Assembly: GCF_900156475.1 (NCBI RefSeq)
Contig: NZ_FTNR01000015.1
Location: forward strand, 1-64,000
DNA: 64,000 nucleotides
Reading direction: 5' to 3'
Source: Natronorubrum thiooxidans
GTDB lineage: Archaea; Halobacteriota; Halobacteria; Halobacteriales; Natrialbaceae
The stretch's first letter is position 1. Each line of letters starts with the position of its first letter. The notes beneath the pieces are model-generated. The model saw nothing but the letters and a program-made list of their open reading frames with translations, was not told the origin of the DNA and searched no databases. The translations under genes and the position numbers were made by a program. Below are positions 8,191 to 16,154 of the stretch, one piece after another.

Positions 8191-9317
8191 TCGGAGCGTC
8201 CCGCTCCTACTTGCTTGATACCACGAGAAAGAATGTTCCAGGCCGCGTTCCAGTCCCTGTCCGCCGTGAACCCACAGGAAGGACAGGAGTGTTCGCGGAC
8301 CCACAGCGGTTTGTCGGTCGAGACACCGCAGGCCGCACACTCTTTGGTCGTTCCGGCCGGATCGACAGCCACGAAGTGCGTGCCTTCGCGTTCGCACTTG
8401 TACTCGAGCATTCGGAGGAACGTCCCCCACGCTGCTCCGGCACGGTTCCGAGAGTTGCCGTCAAGCTCGACCAGACCTTTCGCGTCAAGGTCTTCGACCG
8501 CGACGAGATTGTACTCACGAGCGTAGTAGTTCGAGAGTTTGTGAAGGAAGTCGCGGCGCTTGTTCTTCAGGTCGGCGTGACACTCGGTCACTCGGCGGCG
8601 TTGCTTCTCGTAGTTGTTCGACCCATGTTGCTTCCGCGAGAGCTTCCGTTGCTCTCGCTCGAGTCGGGTGCGTTCGTCCGAGAGGTCAGCCGATTCGATC
8701 GCGTGGCCGTCGGTGTCGTGGGCGTACTTCAGGATGCCCACGTCGATACCGACGACGTTCTTCGGCCGGTCGGGCTTTTGAGGTGGCTCTCGGTCGACTT
8801 CGACACCGAACGTAGCGAACCACTCGCCGGTCGGTTCCTTCTTGAGTGTGACCTGCTTGAGTGTGGCGTCGTCAGGGATCTCTCGGTGGAGCCGGATCGG
8901 AATATCCGCGAGTTTCGAGAGCGACAGCACAGTCTGACCGCCCTTCTTGTCGAGCTTGAAGCCAGACTGGTTGTACGTGAAACTGCGGAACTCCCGTGGT
9001 GGCTTCCACTTGAGTTGACCGACACCGTAGCCGTTCTGCTTGAGCGCAGAAAGGCTACTGAGGTTGTTGAATAGCCGTTCGACGACGGTTTGGAGAACCT
9101 TCGAGTACACGTCCGAGAGACCATCCCACCACTTCTTGAGGTCAGGTAGCTCCGACCGAAGCGTGGTCATGGACGGCAGTTCACCGTGGTTCTCTCGGTA
9201 TTCGTTGAGGCGGTAGCGAGTGTGATTGTACAGTTGCCTACAGATATCGCGGTGGCGGTCCAACTCCTCGCGTTGGGCGTCGGACGGCTCAAGGCGATAC
9301 TTGTAGGCGTAATACAT
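8073..9317 (-). CDS. tnpB: TnpB RNA-guided endonuclease of an IS200/IS605-type element
   Basis: Starting at the ATG at 9317 (MYYAYKYRLEPSDAQ), this is a 414-residue TnpB. The N-terminal HTH/WED-like part contains the usual YKYRLEP opening. RuvC motifs are intact: Asp in NVVGIDVGILKYA, Glu in LVAVEDLDAKGL and Asp in TADRDWNAAWNI. A four-cysteine zinc finger (CAACGVS...CPSCGF) lies between the last two. TnpB cleaves DNA guided by an RNA from the element's end and promotes retention of the transposon. No tnpA is present, so the element is non-autonomous for transposition. The start overlaps the stop of an upstream RHH gene (TGATG). Confidence 0.95.
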   Translation of the reverse strand: MYYAYKYRLEPSDAQREELDRHRDICRQLYNHTRYRLNEYRENHGELPSMTTLRSELPDLKKWWDGLSDVYSKVLQTVVERLFNNLSSLSALKQNGYGVGQLKWKPPREFRSFTYNQSGFKLDKKGGQTVLSLSKLADIPIRLHREIPDDATLKQVTLKKEPTGEWFATFGVEVDREPPQKPDRPKNVVGIDVGILKYAHDTDGHAIESADLSDERTRLEREQRKLSRKQHGSNNYEKQRRRVTECHADLKNKRRDFLHKLSNYYAREYNLVAVEDLDAKGLVELDGNSRNRAGAAWGTFLRMLEYKCEREGTHFVAVDPAGTTKECAACGVSTDKPLWVREHSCPSCGFTADRDWNAAWNILSRGIKQVGAGRSESTPVETALPRGTTSVPAKRVVESGSPILKERTASAVSE

Positions 9318-9439
9318 CAGTCCTCGCGTTCCTCGATTAGTTCGTCCAGTTTTTCGCGGACAAACGACGAGAGGTTGAGGTGCTGGTCCTCGATCCACTC
9401 GTCTTGGTCCTCCCGAATGGTGATAGTCTTCCGTTTCAC
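9317..9439 (-). CDS. small ribbon-helix-helix protein upstream of tnpB
   Basis: A 40-residue protein (VKRKTITIREDQDEWIED, then LNLSSFVREKLDELIEER) has the beta-strand plus two-helix pattern of a CopG/Arc-like RHH DNA-binding protein. GTG at 9439 is the chosen start; an in-frame GTG at 9448 adds three residues. Its TGA overlaps the tnpB ATG in TGATG, implying translational coupling. Such RHH heads commonly precede haloarchaeal tnpB genes; repression of the tnpB promoter is the likely role (inferred). Confidence 0.8.
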   Translation of the reverse strand: MKRKTITIREDQDEWIEDQHLNLSSFVREKLDELIEERED

Positions 9440-9452
9440 CGTATGCACACAA

Positions 9453-9835
9453 TACACGCTATACGTAAAATATTACCGATTACGTGGGCCTGTGAGCCTG
9501 CTGTAGAACAGTCCAAGAAACACGAGCGGCGCTGTATCCCCTCCCTGCTCGCGCCTTCGGCGCTCGCTGAGGAAGGGGGCTTAGCGCCTCAATTCAGCTA
9601 AATATAATGACCGTCTAATGGGATGACAATCTTCTCGAAATCATAGTCATTTCAATTCGTTGAATAGGTGCCGAATCTGCCTCGAAAAACTATTCATCGG
9701 CGTACAGTGGAGACAGTGGATTCTACTACTCTGTAACGGACAGGCAAGATGATCTCAAATATATTTGAGTTACATTGCTGCCAATATGTAGTTTTATAGA
9801 CAATATTTATACTGGTTTGCGCATTACAGCACTCT
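9453..9835. other. IS left-end region and MFS gene promoter
   Basis: Bases 9487-9600 hold GC-rich hairpin-forming sequence (for example gcgccttcggcgc near 9547-9560) typical of a subterminal IS200/IS605 end; the element probably ends close to 9600. The remaining AT-rich stretch contains a TATA box, TTTATA at 9806-9811, centred about 27 bases before the ATG at 9836. This implies a leaderless MFS transcript. No gene is seen. Confidence 0.5.
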
Positions 9836-11113
9836 ATGAAACTCTTCGAGTTCGCCCGTGAGCGCCAGTGGGTTCCCATCACTGGATATCTGATCTACGT
9901 GTCTGCGCTCACGGCAGGATACTATTACAACCTCACGTTCGTCCAACTGGGGCTGACCGATCTCGGAACGCAGAAGATCGGTATGCCCCCCGGGGACGTG
10001 TCGATAGTGATGGCCATACTTGCGCTGCTCACCCTCGTCGCAGCCGTCGCCAGCGGCGTCCTGATGGATCGGCGTGGATGGAGCACTGACCTGTACGTGA
10101 AGTTCCGGCTGCTCTTTCTGGTCATTTTCGTCCAACTGCTTCTGACGATCGCTGCCCCACACGTGAGTACGATCGAACAGTTTGTACTCTGGGTGATCGT
10201 CTGTTCGATGGCGCTCGGCGTCGGAATTCCGGTGTCCTTCAGCTTCATGCTCGATTTCGTTCCCGTGAGAGACCGCGGATACGTCGCTGCTATCGTGGCA
10301 GGATTGTCGTTCTTCGTCGCGGCCCTGTATCCAATTGAGTGGCGAATCGACGAGTTCAGTCTCGTCATGAGCGCGATGATGGTTCCAGCTGTCTTCGTTC
10401 TCGCCGTTCTCTCAGTCAAGCGGTTCCGATTCGTTGATAGCCTCGCCAGTCAACACAAACGCGATACGTTCGGAACTGGCCGATTCTGCCGACCGATACC
10501 GGTTCGGACGGTTAGTTTCGCGTTCTGGGGGCCGATCCTGCTGATGTTCGGCGTCTTCTTCATCGATAGCCTGGGCTTTCTCCGGATCATCGAGACGCCA
10601 CAGTACATCTACACGTCTTGGCAATCCCCCGACCTGAGCGTCCGGTTGTTTATCGCTGTCTTGCACGTCATTGGGGCGCTCGCCGCTGGCGTCATCTACA
10701 CGAATTTCGACCGAAATTGGCTGTTCTTCTGGGTGTTCGGCCTGTTCGCGTTCACGCACCTCCTGTATGTCTTCCATATCCAGTTTGGAGCGGGTGATAC
10801 CCCACCACTGGTACTGCCGATGTTCTACGTGCTCGCCGTCAGTTTCTACACGACGCTCAACTTTGCACTCTGGCCGGATCTCTCCACGCCCGAGACCATT
10901 GGCACGCACACGGCCCTCGGTGTCGGGATAGCGGGGTGGCTGGCAACCTTCTTGAGTACCTCGCTAGCGCTGTACTCCGAGGGGGTCGGACTCTCACTGC
11001 TGAACCATCTGACGTACGTGAACGCGCTGGCACTGCTGTTCGTCGTCGCACTTCCGGTGCTGCTATACGTGCATCGGATGGTTGAATTGGCTCGTGGAGG
11101 GACGACGCCATGA
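9836..11113 (+). CDS. MFS-type membrane transporter
   Basis: A 425-residue protein with about twelve hydrophobic helices, for example GYLIYVSALTAGYYYNL, VMAILALLTLVAAVASG, WVIVCSMALGVGIPVSF, ILLMFGVFFIDSLGF and ALLFVVALPVLLYVH. The loop after helix 2, GVLMDRRGWSTD, resembles the MFS signature between helices 2 and 3. The substrate cannot be told. A TATA box 27 bases upstream indicates leaderless transcription. The stop overlaps the start of the bactofilin-like gene (ATGA), so the two are co-translated. It may be an uncharacterised MFS branch, since the fold is inferred from helices and one motif. Confidence 0.7.
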   Translation: MKLFEFARERQWVPITGYLIYVSALTAGYYYNLTFVQLGLTDLGTQKIGMPPGDVSIVMAILALLTLVAAVASGVLMDRRGWSTDLYVKFRLLFLVIFVQLLLTIAAPHVSTIEQFVLWVIVCSMALGVGIPVSFSFMLDFVPVRDRGYVAAIVAGLSFFVAALYPIEWRIDEFSLVMSAMMVPAVFVLAVLSVKRFRFVDSLASQHKRDTFGTGRFCRPIPVRTVSFAFWGPILLMFGVFFIDSLGFLRIIETPQYIYTSWQSPDLSVRLFIAVLHVIGALAAGVIYTNFDRNWLFFWVFGLFAFTHLLYVFHIQFGAGDTPPLVLPMFYVLAVSFYTTLNFALWPDLSTPETIGTHTALGVGIAGWLATFLSTSLALYSEGVGLSLLNHLTYVNALALLFVVALPVLLYVHRMVELARGGTTP

Positions 11114-11973
11114 ATCTGGAACTCATCCCGCTCTTGATAATCGTGCTACTCATGATCTCGGCGGGTGGAGCAGACGTCGAAACCACCGAGTTCGTTATTG
11201 AAGGAGACCACGAGATAACCGAGCACCGAGGCGCGTTGATCGTCGGGGATGCGACGGTCACGGTGCCGGCCGACGAAGCGGTGTCTGGTCCAGTCTACGT
11301 TATCGGTGGCGAGTTCCGGATCCATGGAACAGTTGAAGGTGACGTGACGCAACTCTCCGGATCACTCGTCGTCGAGGACGGTGCAACGATCGATGGAGAA
11401 CTCCAGCACATTGGTGGAAGCGAGGAACTGTCTACCGAAGCAACCATTATGGAGCAGACCACTGTCGCGTTTGAATCCTCCGAACCCAGCCCGATCGCCG
11501 CGTATACGCCGATCGTGCTGACGACGTTGATACTAGCGGTTGTAGGAGCGTTGCTCTCCCGAAAACATGAACCACTGCTCGATAATGTCGGGGCAGCCGC
11601 GAAAGATCATCCGCTTATCAGCCTAACTGTGGGAGCACTTCTCTCCGTAACGTTTCTCTCGGTGTTCGTCTTCATGGCGTTCACCCTGATCCTCCTCCCT
11701 GTGAGCATACTCGGTCTTCTGGTAGGCTTGTTGATTATTGCTTACGGAATCATCGCACTGGGATATCTCGCTGGTCAACAGTTGAATACCCCACGAGTTG
11801 GGCTGGCGACCGGTCTCGGAGTCGTTGTTGTCATGGTGCTCTTACAGGTGACCGGAGTGATTCCGATCCTCGGGGACCTGATCGCAGGTGGGCTTCTCCT
11901 AACCGGACTGGGGGCTGTCGTACTGACGTACTTCGGACTGCAAGAGTTCGAACCGGTATCGCTTCCGGAGTGA
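11110..11973 (+). CDS. bactofilin-like (polymer-forming) repeat protein with membrane C-terminus
   Basis: 287 residues. A short N-terminal hydrophobic segment (LIPLLIIVLLMISAGG) is followed by a right-handed beta-helix style region, with turns such as GDATVTVPADEAVSGPVYV, GEFRIHGTVEGDV and GSLVVEDGATIDGEL, resembling polymer-forming cytoskeletal (bactofilin) repeats. Then come four or five membrane helices (YTPIVLTTLILAVVGALL, LISLTVGALLSVTFLSVF, IIAYGIIALGYLAG, VVVVMVLLQVTGVIP). The repeat part should face outside, held by the membrane domain. It is coupled by ATGA overlap to the MFS gene, suggesting a transporter-scaffold pair. Function unknown. Confidence 0.7.
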   Translation: MNLELIPLLIIVLLMISAGGADVETTEFVIEGDHEITEHRGALIVGDATVTVPADEAVSGPVYVIGGEFRIHGTVEGDVTQLSGSLVVEDGATIDGELQHIGGSEELSTEATIMEQTTVAFESSEPSPIAAYTPIVLTTLILAVVGALLSRKHEPLLDNVGAAAKDHPLISLTVGALLSVTFLSVFVFMAFTLILLPVSILGLLVGLLIIAYGIIALGYLAGQQLNTPRVGLATGLGVVVVMVLLQVTGVIPILGDLIAGGLLLTGLGAVVLTYFGLQEFEPVSLPE

Positions 11974-12082
11974 TACTGAGGTTAACAGCAAGAGGTATGC
12001 AGTCATGTCTGAATATCATCCCAAATCCGGAACCGTGATTGTGTTGATAAAACATAATTATAGCGACATGTTTATCAATATA

Positions 12083-12824
12083 GCACTGTCTAGTTCAGCA
12101 CCTCCTGGGCTGGCGTTCGGCCATCGAGTGCTTGATTCGGCCTATCGTGGTTGTAGTGGTGTCTAAACTGTCTGAGCCAGCGACGTGCACTGGCTGGACT
12201 GCCCCGCCAAAACGAGTGAAAGCGGTCGATTCGCATCGACACAGTCTGGAACCATTTTTCGATGTGGTTCCGGTCTGTATAGTTGAGTTGACCGCTCAGA
12301 TCGTGTCGAAAGAGGGCAGTCAGATAGCCACCGCCATCAACCAGAAACTCAGTGTCTGACACGTCGTGTTTCTCGGTTAGCCGATGCAAAAATGCCGCCG
12401 CGGGATCGGTCCCGCGGCGGCTGTGTACGTCGATTTCGAGCAAGAGCTTCGACTCCGTATCGATCGCCGCGTACAGCCATTTCTTTTCGCCATCGACCTC
12501 GATCTGTTTCTCATCGACGGCGACCCGCGACGGCGCTGCCGTCGGCGGGTCCGCCTGGCTCTCCGCGAGATCGTGCGTCCAGTTCCAGACAGCTCCATGA
12601 GACCGATCGACGCCAAGTAAGTCCAGCACAGCGACGACTTCCCGCACCGACAACCCCATCGAATGCAGGCGCACCCCAAACACCCTAACGGGTGTTCAGG
12701 GTGCGCTCGTTCTCCCAAATCTCATCACAATCCACGTCTAAGCTCTCTCTGAGCAGGTTGGCAAGTTGCATGGACACTTCTTGCCACCACCTGCTCGTTC
12801 CTCAAACTCTCATCTAGACAGTGC
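12083..12824 (-). mobile_element. IS6-family insertion sequence
   Basis: Inverted repeat GCACTGTCTAG is present at 12083-12093 and its complement at 12814-12824, giving an element of about 742 bp. It encloses one transposase reading frame whose stop overlaps the left repeat. No matching target duplication is visible next to the two ends, which suggests replicative cointegrate resolution or later rearrangement at this site. Confidence 0.88.
12090..12771 (-). pseudogene. IS6-family DDE transposase, frameshifted near its 5' end
   Basis: The 5' part from ATG 12771 reads MQLANLLRESLDVDCDEI WENERT. After about 25 codons the frame meets a TAG, and the rest (VFGVRLHSMGLSVREV onward) continues in another frame from about 12690. 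One extra base in the ccctgaacaccc stretch explains it. The catalytic domain is otherwise intact: Asp in VAVDEKQIEV, Asp in FLVDGGGYLT and Glu in RNHIEKWFQ. The downstream part alone has 197 residues from a GTG at 12683, so a shortened transposase could still be made. Confidence 0.85.
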
Positions 12825-13006
12825 CCTGTACTCGTAGTGGTGTCTGTTGAGGAATAAGGACGGTCGTATAGTTCGAGCATCCCAAACGCTGCGGTCACAG
12901 TGAGTAGGTGATCAGCGATCGACCCGGACGATTCGACGGTTGGACGAACATTCGATTGATGGACGCGAAACGATAGATAAGGCCGTAAACTACCTGCACC
13001 TGTCCC

Positions 13007-13282
13007 ATGAAATCTCCACTCCCGACGAACAGACTCGTTTCGCTTACGCTCGCTGGCGCAGTGTTGACCGGTGTCGTCGCACTCGCGCTGGCAGCCCCCG
13101 GGCTCGGACTCGGCGTCGATTCGCTGACCGACGAGAACCCGACAGTTGCGAGCGACGCGCCGACGCCAAACGAAGACTTCACACCGGCGGTCGGGACGCA
13201 AGGCGACGATGAACACGAGAACGACGAGTACGAAGAACACGAGGAGTACGAAGACGAATACGAAGAGGAGGATGACGACTAG
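13007..13282 (+). CDS. small exported protein with an extremely acidic tail
   Basis: 91 residues. An N-terminal signal-like segment (LVSLTLAGAVLTGVVALAL) is followed by a short linker and a tail of almost only Asp, Glu and Tyr (EYEEHEEYEDEYEEE). It lies two bases before the apbE start, so it heads the operon of ApbE, Tsp3-repeat protein and b-type cytochrome. An exported metal- or partner-binding peptide is possible; no family is recognised. Confidence 0.65.
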   Translation: MKSPLPTNRLVSLTLAGAVLTGVVALALAAPGLGLGVDSLTDENPTVASDAPTPNEDFTPAVGTQGDDEHENDEYEEHEEYEDEYEEEDDD

Positions 13283-13284
13283 CG

Positions 13285-14154
13285 ATGAGCTTAGCGGACA
13301 CCCTCACTGCCGCCCGAACGCGACTCGGTGACGTCAGACTGGAGTTTCGGTGCTGTAATACCGACTTCGTGATTCGGATGACGGGCTACCATTCCGATGT
13401 CGCGGCTGAGCTCGCCAGGGAGACCGCACTGTCGCTCGAGGCCGAACTCGATGCGTTCGATCCGGAAAGCGCAGTCGCGCGTCTCAACCGGACCGGACGC
13501 GTCGAGAACGAACACGTCGCTCGCCTAGTTCGGCGCGGTCTCGAGTACGGCAAGCACACCGACGGCGTCTTCGACATTCGTCAGGGGGCGGTCGAACACG
13601 ACCTGAAGGCATACCTCCGCGGTGACCAGGAATCGATTTCTGCGCCGTTCAAAACGGGGTCGGTGCGCGTCGACGGCAACCGCGTCCTCACCGAGACAGA
13701 ACTCGACCTCAATGGCCTCGCGAAAGGCTACATCGTCGACCGCGTGGCCGCCGCCGCAGCGGGGCCGGGTCGACGCGGATTCGTCAGCGGCGGTGGCGAT
13801 ATGTCGCCGCCGACCGGGCCGGTCGCCGTCGAGAGTCCCTACGGGGATTCGCGTCCGCTCAAAGTTCTCGAGACCGACTGGAACGTCGCCACCTCCGGGG
13901 GCTATCGTCGGGAGCGCGACGGCGTCGACCACGTCTACGATCCGACGACGGAGCGACTCGGCGCACGCCACGAGTCGGTCACCGTCGTCGCACAGCACGA
14001 CTGTCTGGAAGCCGACGCGCTCGCGACGACGCTCGCCGCACTACCACTCTCGGACGCGCTCGAGCGCGCAGCGGCGTGGCCGGGCCTCGAGGCGTTCGTC
14101 GTTCACGACGGCGTCTTTCGGATGACGGAGGGATTCGATGAACACGTCGCATAG
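13285..14154 (+). CDS. apbE: ApbE-like FAD:protein FMN transferase
   Basis: 289 residues with ApbE hallmarks: LDLNGLAKGYIVDR (family DLGGIAKGY), FVSGGGDM, the ATSGGYRR loop, HVYDPTTE (family HIxDPxTG) and LEADALATTLAALP near the end. ApbE enzymes move FMN from FAD onto a Thr/Ser of a target protein in a Mg-dependent reaction, building covalent flavoproteins for extracytoplasmic electron transfer. No clear signal peptide is seen, so cytosolic action or non-classical localisation must be assumed. Its 3' end overlaps the next gene by 17 bases, and the downstream gene encodes a protein ending in TGAS, a possible flavinylation-like motif. Confidence 0.88.
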   Translation: MSLADTLTAARTRLGDVRLEFRCCNTDFVIRMTGYHSDVAAELARETALSLEAELDAFDPESAVARLNRTGRVENEHVARLVRRGLEYGKHTDGVFDIRQGAVEHDLKAYLRGDQESISAPFKTGSVRVDGNRVLTETELDLNGLAKGYIVDRVAAAAAGPGRRGFVSGGGDMSPPTGPVAVESPYGDSRPLKVLETDWNVATSGGYRRERDGVDHVYDPTTERLGARHESVTVVAQHDCLEADALATTLAALPLSDALERAAAWPGLEAFVVHDGVFRMTEGFDEHVA

Positions 14155-14425
14155 CGGAACGATCACGGTCATCGCGATCGTGCTACTGGTTGTTACAGTC
14201 CCGGTGCTGTGGGGAGTCGCCGACGTTCGTGAGGCCCAAGCGGTCGACCGCGAACAGGCAGACCTCGTCGACTCGACAGTACCAACGAGACAGGCACCGA
14301 ACGATTATGATGGCGATGGGGTTCGTGACAACGCGGACCAGTGTCCAACACGACCGGAAACGACGAACGACTTTCAGGATGGCGACGGCTGTCCTGACAT
14401 CGTCGAGACGACGGGGGCCTCGTGA
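14138..14425 (+). CDS. exported thrombospondin type 3 repeat protein ending in TGAS
   Basis: 95 residues. An N-terminal hydrophobic anchor (VIAIVLLVVTVPVLWGV) is followed by one calcium-binding Tsp3-type unit, NDYDGDGVRDNADQCP then FQDGDGCPDIVETTGAS. Two Asp-rich loops and paired Cys residues fit extracellular calcium binding. The last four residues, TGAS, resemble the [ST]GA[ST] sequence flavinylated by ApbE, but the usual Asp three residues before it is Val here. It overlaps apbE upstream and the cytochrome gene downstream (ATGA), so a role as a small redox or docking partner outside the membrane is a reasonable guess. Confidence 0.75.
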   Translation: MNTSHSGTITVIAIVLLVVTVPVLWGVADVREAQAVDREQADLVDSTVPTRQAPNDYDGDGVRDNADQCPTRPETTNDFQDGDGCPDIVETTGAS

Positions 14426-14970
14426 TGGAGATTATTTGGTATCTCGACCGTGGCGCAGCACTCGTCGCCTACCCCGCGCTGTATCTCGCAGTCCTGACGG
14501 GAATCCTCTACACTGCCCGGTCGTTCGGCCCGCTCTACCGACTCGCCCGCAAAATCCACATCGAAGTATCGGTGTTCGCGATGCTCGTGACGCTCCTTCA
14601 CGGCGTCCTTGGCGTCCTCGACACCTGGTTCATCGTCACTGGATCAGCGCCTCAACCCGCGTACTCGACGACCTACCTGCTCGCCGGCGTCGTGGTCGGC
14701 GTCGGAGCGCTGCAGGTGCTCGTCGTCGCAGTGCTTGGCTTTCTCGACGCACAGCGGTTCGACCGACCCTGGGGACCGCGAGTCGTCCACGCGTTCGCCT
14801 ACGGCGGCTTCGTATTCGCAACGGTCCACGCTGCCGCCATCGGAACTGACGTCGCGGGGCTGATCCGACCAGTCTTCGGCCCAGCGATCGCGTTCCTCGG
14901 CTATGTCCTGCTATTGCGCCTGCTGGTAGCCAGCGGGCGGCTGTCGACACCCACAACGACGAACCAGTAG
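14422..14970 (+). CDS. ferric-reductase-like b-type cytochrome membrane protein
   Basis: 182 residues with five hydrophobic helices (GAALVAYPALYLAVLTGIL, IEVSVFAMLVTLLHGVLGV, LLAGVVVGVGALQVLVVAV, AFAYGGFVFATVHAAAIG, FGPAIAFLGYVLLLRLLV). Paired histidines, RKIH/LLHG on one helix and VVH/TVHA on another, look like axial ligands for two hemes, as in ferric reductase-like/MsrQ-type proteins. It would carry electrons across the membrane to the flavinylated or Tsp3 partner. It is coupled to the Tsp3 gene by ATGA overlap and is the last gene of the operon. Confidence 0.75.
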   Translation: MMEIIWYLDRGAALVAYPALYLAVLTGILYTARSFGPLYRLARKIHIEVSVFAMLVTLLHGVLGVLDTWFIVTGSAPQPAYSTTYLLAGVVVGVGALQVLVVAVLGFLDAQRFDRPWGPRVVHAFAYGGFVFATVHAAAIGTDVAGLIRPVFGPAIAFLGYVLLLRLLVASGRLSTPTTTNQ

Positions 14971-14971
14971 A

Positions 14972-15511
14972 TCAGTAGCTATCCCACAGGTCGAACAGTC
15001 GGTCGACGACTCGATCCGTGAACGTCCGCCGATGAACGGTATAGAGGTACTGCACGCGCTCTGGGTCGCGCAGTTCGTATTCGACGCTTCGACCCTGCCG
15101 TTCCTTAGTCACGAGATCCGCGTCCTCGAGTTTCGAGAGATGCCACGACACCGTCGACGGCGACCGCTCGAGACGATCGCTCAGGTCGGCGGTCGACAAC
15201 GCCCCTTCGACGGCGAGGTGGGCGACGATCCGGCGGGCGTACTCGCGTCGCAGCGCGTTCATTACGGCTTGATCGACCGCGTCGAACTCTTCTGCCGGGT
15301 AGTACCGAGTGTACTTCCCGTCGTCCGACTCCTCGAGCAAGCCGTGGGCTACCAGCCAACGGAGGTGGTACTGCAGCGTTCCCTGCGCGTACTCGAGAGC
15401 CTCGAGGAGGGCCCGAAAGTGAATCCCAGGATTGTCACGGACGTGCTGGTAGATTATTCGCCGCGATTGTAGTTCCAGCGCCGGGTCCACGTCGGGGTCG
15501 GAGCCCACCAT
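14972..15511 (-). CDS. double winged-helix transcription regulator
   Basis: From ATG 15511 (MVGSDPDVDPALEL) the 179-residue protein carries two winged helices. The first is RRIIYQHVRDNPGIHFRAL, with GTLQYHLRWLVAHGLLEES. The second is YARRIVAHLAVEGALS, with SPSTVSWHLSKLEDADLV and ERQGRSVEYEL as wing. This is a common haloarchaeal ArsR/MarR-like two-wHTH layout. It starts two bases after the stop of the 3-TM gene. It converges on the ApbE operon and may regulate its own unit through the repeated TAGCTAAAGAC boxes upstream. The ligand is unknown. Confidence 0.85.
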   Translation of the reverse strand: MVGSDPDVDPALELQSRRIIYQHVRDNPGIHFRALLEALEYAQGTLQYHLRWLVAHGLLEESDDGKYTRYYPAEEFDAVDQAVMNALRREYARRIVAHLAVEGALSTADLSDRLERSPSTVSWHLSKLEDADLVTKERQGRSVEYELRDPERVQYLYTVHRRTFTDRVVDRLFDLWDSY

Positions 15512-15513
15512 GG

Positions 15514-15843
15514 TCAATCCCGACTCAACGCGACGAAGAACGCGAGCAACCCAACCAGAATGAGCGCCGCGGCGCCGTGTTCTAATAACTCGACGGTCCG
15601 CACGGAGAAATACGGCAGGAGGTAGTACTCGAGAAAGACGACGCACCCGTAGATCGCGAACATGAGATAGCCGACGGCGACGACGGCCATGCGATAGTCG
15701 CGTTCCCGTCGCCACGCCAGCGCACTGAGCAGTGCCAGCACCGTACCGAGGAGAAAAATCCCGAGACTGACGATCTGCTCGAGTTGCTGGGCGAGCGTCA
15801 GTGCAACGGCCATCGTGACGAATTCCGGAACGAGCCCTGCCAT
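15514..15843 (-). CDS. three-helix membrane protein (DUF7521-like)
   Basis: ATG 15843 gives 109 residues with three hydrophobic helices: VSLGIFLLGTVLALLSALAW, MAVVAVGYLMFAIYGCVVF and LLEHGAAALILVGLLAFFVAL. The pattern and its pairing with a two-wHTH regulator match a frequent haloarchaeal cassette in which the membrane protein probably relays a signal to the regulator. A longer frame opens at 16083, but its extra N-terminus is basic and unlike the rest. Two 11-base motif copies lie ~260-310 bases upstream. Confidence 0.7.
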   Translation of the reverse strand: MAGLVPEFVTMAVALTLAQQLEQIVSLGIFLLGTVLALLSALAWRRERDYRMAVVAVGYLMFAIYGCVVFLEYYLLPYFSVRTVELLEHGAAALILVGLLAFFVALSRD

Positions 15844-16092
15844 TAGGTACGACTCAACAGAGGTGTCGGGAAAGAAAAAGGATTGTCGTCCAACCATCGA
15901 ATCGGACGGACGGACGGAACGGTCCCAGCGTCGGGTTGGCAGGCTGGTCGTCGTTGCGACGGCCGCTCTGCGACGGATTTTGTACACACTACGTTCGGAC
16001 GCACAGGTATTGCCTTTCGCGTCGGCGAGCGTGTGACTGACTTTCGAGAAAGTGATCGCTTCGAGCGCGCCCTCGCCGGCCATAACCCCGGC

Positions 16093-16154
16093 GTATATCT
16101 GTCTTTAGCTAAGCGAGAAACCACGTGACAGCGGCGACCATCTGTCTTTAGATA
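16093..16154 (-). promoter_or_regulatory. paired TARCTAAAGAC boxes upstream of the 3-TM/wHTH pair
   Basis: On the reverse strand TAGCTAAAGAC (16101-16111) and TATCTAAAGAC (16144-16154) are 43 bases apart, each followed by AGAT. Related copies are TAACTAAAGAC at 84-94 and 39772-39782 and TAGCTAAAGAC at 16345-16355 on the forward strand. The segment around the first box is also shared with bases 57-98. They look like operator or promoter elements, but could be remnants of a mobile repeat. Confidence 0.45.

Noticed and set aside
8211-9074. 287-codon frame antisense to tnpB
   Set aside because: The TnpB frame carries the complete RuvC and zinc-finger motifs; the opposite frame has no family features.
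11110-11973. Adhesin or S-layer protein
   Set aside because: Multiple C-terminal membrane helices and short glycine-turn repeats fit a bactofilin-like membrane scaffold better than a cell-surface glycoprotein.
14422-14970. Simple DsbD- or DoxX-type membrane protein
   Set aside because: The spaced His pairs on two helices and the ApbE context point to heme ligation; no Cys pairs as in DsbD are present.
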